Assembly (NCBI GenBank): GCA_020434465.1
Contig: JAGRAS010000064.1
Coordinates: 1-7,820, forward strand
DNA from: Bdellovibrionales bacterium
Lineage (GTDB): Bacteria > Bdellovibrionota > UBA2361 > JAGRAS01
Direction of reading: 5' to 3'
DNA length: 7,820 nucleotides
The notes beneath the pieces are model-generated. The model was given only the letters and a program-made list of their open reading frames with translations, did not search any database and had not been told where the DNA came from. The translations under genes and the position numbers were made by a program. Shown piece by piece: positions 5,669 to 7,820 of this stretch (positions are counted from its first letter, which is position 1; each line of letters begins with the position of its first letter).

Positions 5669-6433
5669 ATGGAAAGCTCTGAATCAAAATTTAAACGTAT
5701 TTTAGACATTATAAAACAACTTAGAGACCCCGTCTCTGGCTGCCCATGGGACAAGGCTCAGACTCACGAATCTTTAAGAGAATATGTAGTAGAAGAAGCA
5801 TATGAACTTGTCGAAGCAATTGACCATAAACCCGATCAATTAGCTGATGAACTAGGAGATCTATTACTTCAAGTCTTATTACACTCCCAAATCGCGGCTG
5901 ATGAAAATAAATTCGATATTTCAACTGTAATAGATATCTTAATAAAAAAAATGGAGGATAGGCACCCGCATATTTTTGGCAATACAAAACTAGATACTGC
6001 ATCTGAAGTGGTCGAGAGTTGGAATAGTATTAAACTAAAAAATAAAGACAGCTTACTTGATGGGCTATCACAAACTCTACCTTCCTTGCTTGAAGCGCAT
6101 AAAATCGGCAACAGAGTAAAAGAAGTTTTTGATTTTCCAAGCCTTGCAGATGCCCGTGCTAAACTATACGAAGAAGTCGATGAGCTAATTGAAGCAATTG
6201 ATCATAATCACGGCCAGGCACGCATAGAAGAAGAGCTTGGAGATTTGTTATTTACCGTAGCCCAATTAGGAAGAATGTATAAACTTAACGCTGAAATATC
6301 CTTAACAAAAGCTAACAAAAAATTCTCAAATCGCTTTCAGTGGATGGAAAAAAACTCCAAAAAACCATTTGCAGAACTAACTAGAGAAGAAAAAGAAAAA
6401 CTTTGGCTAGATATAAAAAAGTTAAGTAAGTAA
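5669..6433 (+). CDS. mazG: Nucleoside triphosphate pyrophosphohydrolase MazG
   Basis: MazG hydrolyses (d)NTPs to NMP and pyrophosphate, cleaning non-canonical nucleotides from the pool and, in E. coli, affecting ppGpp-dependent stress responses. The 254-residue protein is a full two-domain MazG (E. coli has about 263). The N-terminal domain carries CPWDKAQTHESLREYVVEEA (25-44) and the metal ligands Glu42, Glu43, Glu46, Glu61 and Asp64. RHPHIFG (98-104) follows the first domain. The C-terminal domain repeats the EExxE...ExxD pattern with Glu168, Glu169, Glu172, Glu189 and Asp192, so both sites look intact. The start at 5669 fits homology; there is no clear Shine-Dalgarno site. It follows comF by 28 bases, a gap containing a seven-codon frame (5644-5664). 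It ends with TAA and converges on the EEP gene. Confidence 0.97.
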   Translation: MESSESKFKRILDIIKQLRDPVSGCPWDKAQTHESLREYVVEEAYELVEAIDHKPDQLADELGDLLLQVLLHSQIAADENKFDISTVIDILIKKMEDRHPHIFGNTKLDTASEVVESWNSIKLKNKDSLLDGLSQTLPSLLEAHKIGNRVKEVFDFPSLADARAKLYEEVDELIEAIDHNHGQARIEEELGDLLFTVAQLGRMYKLNAEISLTKANKKFSNRFQWMEKNSKKPFAELTREEKEKLWLDIKKLSK

Positions 6434-6513
6434 GCGACTTGTTTCCGGCATCAAAGATCATTAAAGCAAATAAGGTAAAAAATTTGTATAGCGCCAAAAC
6501 TATCCAAAATCTT

Positions 6514-7482
6514 CTAATTAAAAACCGCTATCAAAGGATAATGATCTGAATCTATATCCTGGCCTACTTTAAAATTTAACAATTTCAAATCCCCAGCATA
6601 CAAAACATGATCAATTATCAAATGAAGAAACGGAGATCTCGCCTTCCATGTTTTAGCAAAACCAGATCTAACTTTTGCATCCTGTAAATTAGCACCCTCT
6701 TTTAAAATTTGATAAAAATAGGAATAAACTGTCCCGTTAAAGTCCCCCATTATCAAAATATTTCCTGTCTGATTCTTAATATAAGTAGCTAAGCGCCTAA
6801 ACAAAATTCTATCTTGATAATAAGCCTCGTTATTTAAAGGCGGGATTGCATGCACTAGCACTAACCTAACTTCTTTACCGCGAAATCTAACCGGAACAAT
6901 TATTACACCAGGTAAATCTGATCCAAGTGAGAATGTTGGCTCAGCAGTAAACTTAAACTTCGAATACAGTGCCAAACCAAATTTGTTATCTAATGGTTTT
7001 TGAATACTATAAGGATATTTTGATTTGAAATCTAACTCATTTAATTGACTTGCATTAGGCTCAAGCAAAGCTACAATATCTGGATTTTCCGCTTTGACAG
7101 ACTCAAGAATCTTTTTTGAGTTGTTTCCAAGTTCTAGATTTACATAAAAAATTTTAAATCTTGCCAAGCTACTTTCAGGAATTAAAGATTCACTACGCTC
7201 AAAATAAATAGAAATCGGCTTATATAAAACAACTAATGCAAGAAAGTGAATTAAAATATATATAAAGCCTTTAGCAGCGCCAAACTTTTTAAACCTAAAA
7301 CAAATCGCCACTACTTGAGCTAAAAGAACCAAAATAAAATAATGTTGAAAGTTTCTTGCGCATTCTACAAAAAAATTTCTCCAAAAAGGGCACTGAAGAA
7401 TTGAAATAAAGATCGGCAATACTAGAAAGACACAACTGCTAAGTTGCTCAGATTTAGATATTTGCTTATTAACTTGATACAT
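6514..7482 (-). CDS. Membrane-anchored EEP-family hydrolase (VanJ-like)
   Basis: This 322-residue protein has three predicted membrane helices (about 16-32, 46-63, 70-90) followed by an endonuclease/exonuclease/phosphatase domain. Catalytic signatures are intact: Asn115 (YVNLELGN), Glu141 in PDIVALLE, His211, GDFN (246-249), Asp291 in IIDHV, and SDHYP (312-316). The loop RFKKFGAAK between helices 2 and 3 is basic, so the positive-inside rule puts the catalytic domain outside the cytoplasm. This architecture matches VanJ/StaP-type proteins, where VanJ acts on undecaprenyl pyrophosphate and gives teicoplanin resistance; a role in lipid-carrier or phospholipid turnover is therefore inferred, not shown. 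The start at 7482 is the only N-terminal Met, without a Shine-Dalgarno site, 12 bases after tRNA-Arg. It ends with TAG. Confidence 0.85.
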   Translation of the reverse strand: MYQVNKQISKSEQLSSCVFLVLPIFISILQCPFWRNFFVECARNFQHYFILVLLAQVVAICFRFKKFGAAKGFIYILIHFLALVVLYKPISIYFERSESLIPESSLARFKIFYVNLELGNNSKKILESVKAENPDIVALLEPNASQLNELDFKSKYPYSIQKPLDNKFGLALYSKFKFTAEPTFSLGSDLPGVIIVPVRFRGKEVRLVLVHAIPPLNNEAYYQDRILFRRLATYIKNQTGNILIMGDFNGTVYSYFYQILKEGANLQDAKVRSGFAKTWKARSPFLHLIIDHVLYAGDLKLLNFKVGQDIDSDHYPLIAVFN

Positions 7483-7494
7483 AGATTAGTAAAG

Positions 7495-7568
7495 CACGCC
7501 GGGGAGGACTTGAACCTCCAACCCTCTGCTTAGAAGGCAGATGCTCTATCCAGTTGAGCTACCGGCGC
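7495..7568 (-). tRNA. tRNA-Arg (anticodon UCU)
   Basis: The reverse strand folds into a complete 74-base cloverleaf: acceptor GCGCCGG with CCGGCGT (the first pair is G-U), D arm GCTC/GAGC, anticodon stem TCTGC/GCAGA with loop CTTCTAA, a GGGTT variable loop, and T arm GGAGG-TTCAAGT-CCTCC. The anticodon UCU (7532-7534) reads AGA, a frequent arginine codon in these genes. The discriminator base is G. The 3' CCA is not encoded (CTT follows), so it must be added by nucleotidyltransferase. The EEP gene begins 12 bases downstream in the same orientation, which suggests a shared transcript. I found no convincing promoter immediately upstream. Confidence 0.97.
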
Positions 7569-7706
7569 ACATGGACTCGAGGCCTTTAAAACTTTCATAA
7601 AATGCCAATAAGGTAAACCCAGGAGAAGAAGTTCTTTAAAAATATCTGGCTCTATTTTTTTATCTATATATTTCAATGAGTTACACATGTAATTTTTTCA
7701 TATACT

Positions 7707-7820
7707 TTGTCACACCCAGGTGAAAATTATGCATAACATCAATACATAAACTCAAGGAGTTCAAGAGGTGGATTTTTTATCCTAATCACCAAGGATCGGT
7801 GAATATAATTTTTTTAAAAA
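7707..7820 (+). other. Gene-free right edge with small hairpins
   Basis: No gene can be supported between the tRNA and the window end. On the plus strand there is a TTGTCA hexamer (7707-7712) without a good -10 partner, a small hairpin AACTC-AAG-GAGTT (7749-7761), and three alternating GGTG/CACC blocks (7767-7770, 7787-7790, 7798-7801). These blocks allow either an outer GGTG/CACC helix or TCACC/GGTGA (7786-7790, 7798-7802). A T-run follows at 7809-7815. This may be the leader of a gene starting beyond the window. Confidence 0.3.

Noticed and set aside
5721..6111. Two overlapping minus-strand frames opposite mazG.
   Set aside because: Both are antisense shadows of a gene with intact catalytic motifs in both domains.
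6434..6513. A possible bidirectional terminator between the convergent mazG and EEP genes.
   Set aside because: Only a four-pair stem (ATAG/CTAT) can be drawn near the A-run at 6478-6482, too weak to call.
7530..7688. A 52-codon minus-strand frame from ATG 7688 that runs into the tRNA and ends APVAQLDRASAF.
   Set aside because: The last residues are the well-known artefact of translating a tRNA gene, the stop is in the anticodon loop, and no ribosome-binding site precedes the ATG. The upstream part looks mildly protein-like but gives no family match.

Overview
This AT-rich window (by eye roughly one third G+C) is a chromosomal housekeeping segment from a bacterium. It carries nine confident protein genes and one tRNA. 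Several points argue against a Firmicute: bL27 starts directly at its mature N-terminus, Obg has no C-terminal OCT domain, and there is a membrane-anchored LapA/LapB-like TPR protein. The Obg G domain wording (ISRVSAARPKVADYPFTTL) resembles deltaproteobacterial-type lineages, but this placement is a low-confidence impression. No transposase, integrase, phage gene or CRISPR array is visible.

Layout. At 1-197 there is a leader with a possible promoter. Then come rplU (bL21), rpmA (bL27) and obg, the widespread ribosome-biogenesis cluster. A 394-base gap (1994-2387) follows, holding a terminator-like hairpin, a good promoter and a structured leader with a possible 62-residue ORF that overlaps the start of rsfS (ribosomal silencing factor). 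After a gap with a near-consensus promoter comes a 429-residue LapA-domain plus TPR protein. Next are an orphan 161-residue ORF with its own extended -10 promoter, a comF-family phosphoribosyltransferase gene, and mazG. On the minus strand, a tRNA-Arg(UCU) gene is followed 12 bases later by a membrane-anchored endonuclease/exonuclease/phosphatase (EEP) protein. This EEP gene converges on mazG. The final 250 bases hold no clear gene but contain small repeated hairpins.

Functional theme. The first half concerns ribosomes: two 50S proteins, the 50S-assembly GTPase Obg and the 50S silencing factor RsfS. The middle gene is probably involved in envelope or LPS homeostasis. MazG cleans nucleotide pools. 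The EEP protein looks VanJ-like, with its catalytic domain probably outside the cytoplasm.

Most notable: seven of nine confident CDSs end in TAG and none in TGA. Six of nine lack a recognisable Shine-Dalgarno site, and the obg -10 box sits almost on its ATG. The rsfS leader can be drawn as a translationally coupled switch. The LapA and TPR modules, separate proteins in E. coli, are joined here and the LapB zinc ribbon is absent. These are readings by eye; no database search or folding program was run.
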